From positions 1-6,458 of the forward strand of contig JBBDIP010000016.1 of NCBI GenBank assembly GCA_040880305.1: a stretch of 6,458 nucleotides of DNA. Reading direction: 5' to 3'. The notes under the pieces are model-generated. The model had not been told where the DNA came from. It saw nothing but the letters and a program-made list of their open reading frames with translations, and did no database searches. Source of the stretch: JBBDIP01 sp040880305. Lineage in GTDB: Bacteria > Bacillota > Sulfobacillia > Fermentithermobacillales > Fermentithermobacillaceae. The position numbers were made by a program, and so were the translations under genes. This document shows, in pieces, positions 5,878 through 6,458 of this stretch; position 1 is the stretch's first letter, and the number at the start of each line of letters is the position of its first letter.

Positions 5878-6458
5878 ATGCTCGGAAGCTTTAGGGGCAA
5901 GCCAGTTGCCATAGTAGGACTCGGGAGGTCCAACCAGTCTCTGTGCCGCTACCTGGTCAAGGAAGGCGCGTGCGTCACCTGCTTTGACCGGAAGACGCAA
6001 GATGAACTGGGGACCGCCTATGGGGAGTTGCGATCGCTTGGCGTCGCGTTCAGCCTCGGTGAGACGTATCTGGACGCGCTACCTGGTTTCTCCTCAGTAT
6101 TCCTGACTCCGGGGATGAAGAAGAACCTGCCCCAGATAGTAGAAGCTCGCCGGTCGGGCGCTCTCATATCCAACGAAATAGCTCTTTTCCTCGACAGGTG
6201 CAAGGCCCGTGTCTGCGGGGTGACCGGCAGCGCAGGGAAGACCACTACGGCTACTCTCCTTGGGATGATGCTCGAGGAAAGTCCCGAGGGGAAAGAGGTC
6301 TACGTTGGCGGAAACATCGGGGCCGTGCTCATCGAGAAAGTGGACTCCATCGCAAAGGACGCGCTGGTTGTGCTCGAACTATCCAGTTTCCAGCTTGAAC
6401 TGGTCACCAAAAGCCCGCAGGCCGCGCTGGTGCTCAACATTCGGCCCAACCATCTGGA
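5878..6458 (+). CDS. murD: UDP-N-acetylmuramoyl-L-alanine--D-glutamate ligase MurD, 3' partial
   Basis: Cytoplasmic ATP-dependent ligase that adds D-glutamate to UDP-MurNAc-L-Ala in peptidoglycan synthesis. The window holds 193 codons of a protein usually near 450 residues; no stop is reached. The N-terminal nucleotide-sugar domain shows GLGRSNQS 14-21 and TPGM 77-80. The central ATPase domain shows the P-loop GVTGSAGKTTT 114-124 with Lys121, then GGNIG 144-148, the MurD-typical LELSSFQLE 166-174 and LNIRPNHL 186-193 at the window end. Ala119 replaces the Asn of the commoner TGSNGK/TGTNGK form, and PNH replaces the EDH seen in E. coli MurD; both variants are, to my knowledge, found in other bacterial MurD proteins, so they do not argue for loss of activity. 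The gene follows an aminotransferase rather than mraY, so on this side it is not in the usual division and cell-wall cluster order. Confidence 0.95.
   Translation, partial: MLGSFRGKPVAIVGLGRSNQSLCRYLVKEGACVTCFDRKTQDELGTAYGELRSLGVAFSLGETYLDALPGFSSVFLTPGMKKNLPQIVEARRSGALISNEIALFLDRCKARVCGVTGSAGKTTTATLLGMMLEESPEGKEVYVGGNIGAVLIEKVDSIAKDALVVLELSSFQLELVTKSPQAALVLNIRPNHL

Overview
The window carries four clear protein genes and one small membrane-protein gene, with GC-rich coding sequence and one AT-rich promoter segment. Its gene families (an MsbA-type ABC exporter, an AtpZ/AtpI-type small membrane protein, a subgroup Ib aspartate aminotransferase, and a MurD with a TGSAGKTT P-loop) fit a moderately high-GC bacterium, most likely a deep-branching Bacillota or relative. 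That placement is an inference; there is no rRNA or tRNA here to test it. No mobile element, CRISPR array or tRNA is visible.

Layout. (1) Bases 1-1567, plus strand: the C-terminal five-sixths or so of an ABC exporter half-transporter. Its first two membrane helices lie upstream of the window, and the gene ends in a strong hairpin terminator (1593-1620). (2) Bases 1643-4135, minus strand, convergent with the exporter: an 830-residue secreted-then-membrane protein. It has a signal peptide, a periplasmic or extracellular M28-peptidase-like domain, about eight membrane helices and a C-terminal outside domain. The layout resembles eukaryotic ERMP1/Pff1 and, more loosely, the GPI-transamidase subunit GAA1. 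Most of the M28 metal ligands and the catalytic glutamate appear to be replaced, so it looks like a pseudopeptidase. (3) Bases 4236-4469, minus strand: a 77-residue two-helix AtpZ/AtpI-family protein with a TTG start, 100 bases upstream of the M28-like gene and possibly co-transcribed with it. (4) Bases 4470-4604: a divergent intergenic region with a recognisable promoter for the next gene, bracketed by two copies of a GGTTCC...GGAGCC dyad. (5) Bases 4605-5795, plus strand: complete aspartate aminotransferase. (6) Bases 5878-6458, plus strand: the N-terminal and part of the central domain of MurD, cut by the window end. A long hairpin lies between the last two genes.

Functionally, the aminotransferase (oxaloacetate/glutamate with aspartate/2-oxoglutarate) and MurD (adds D-glutamate to the peptidoglycan precursor) are housekeeping and may share a transcript. 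The exporter and the M28-like membrane protein are separate units. The least explained gene is the M28-like membrane protein, and the least explained non-coding signal is the pair of dyads around the aminotransferase promoter.
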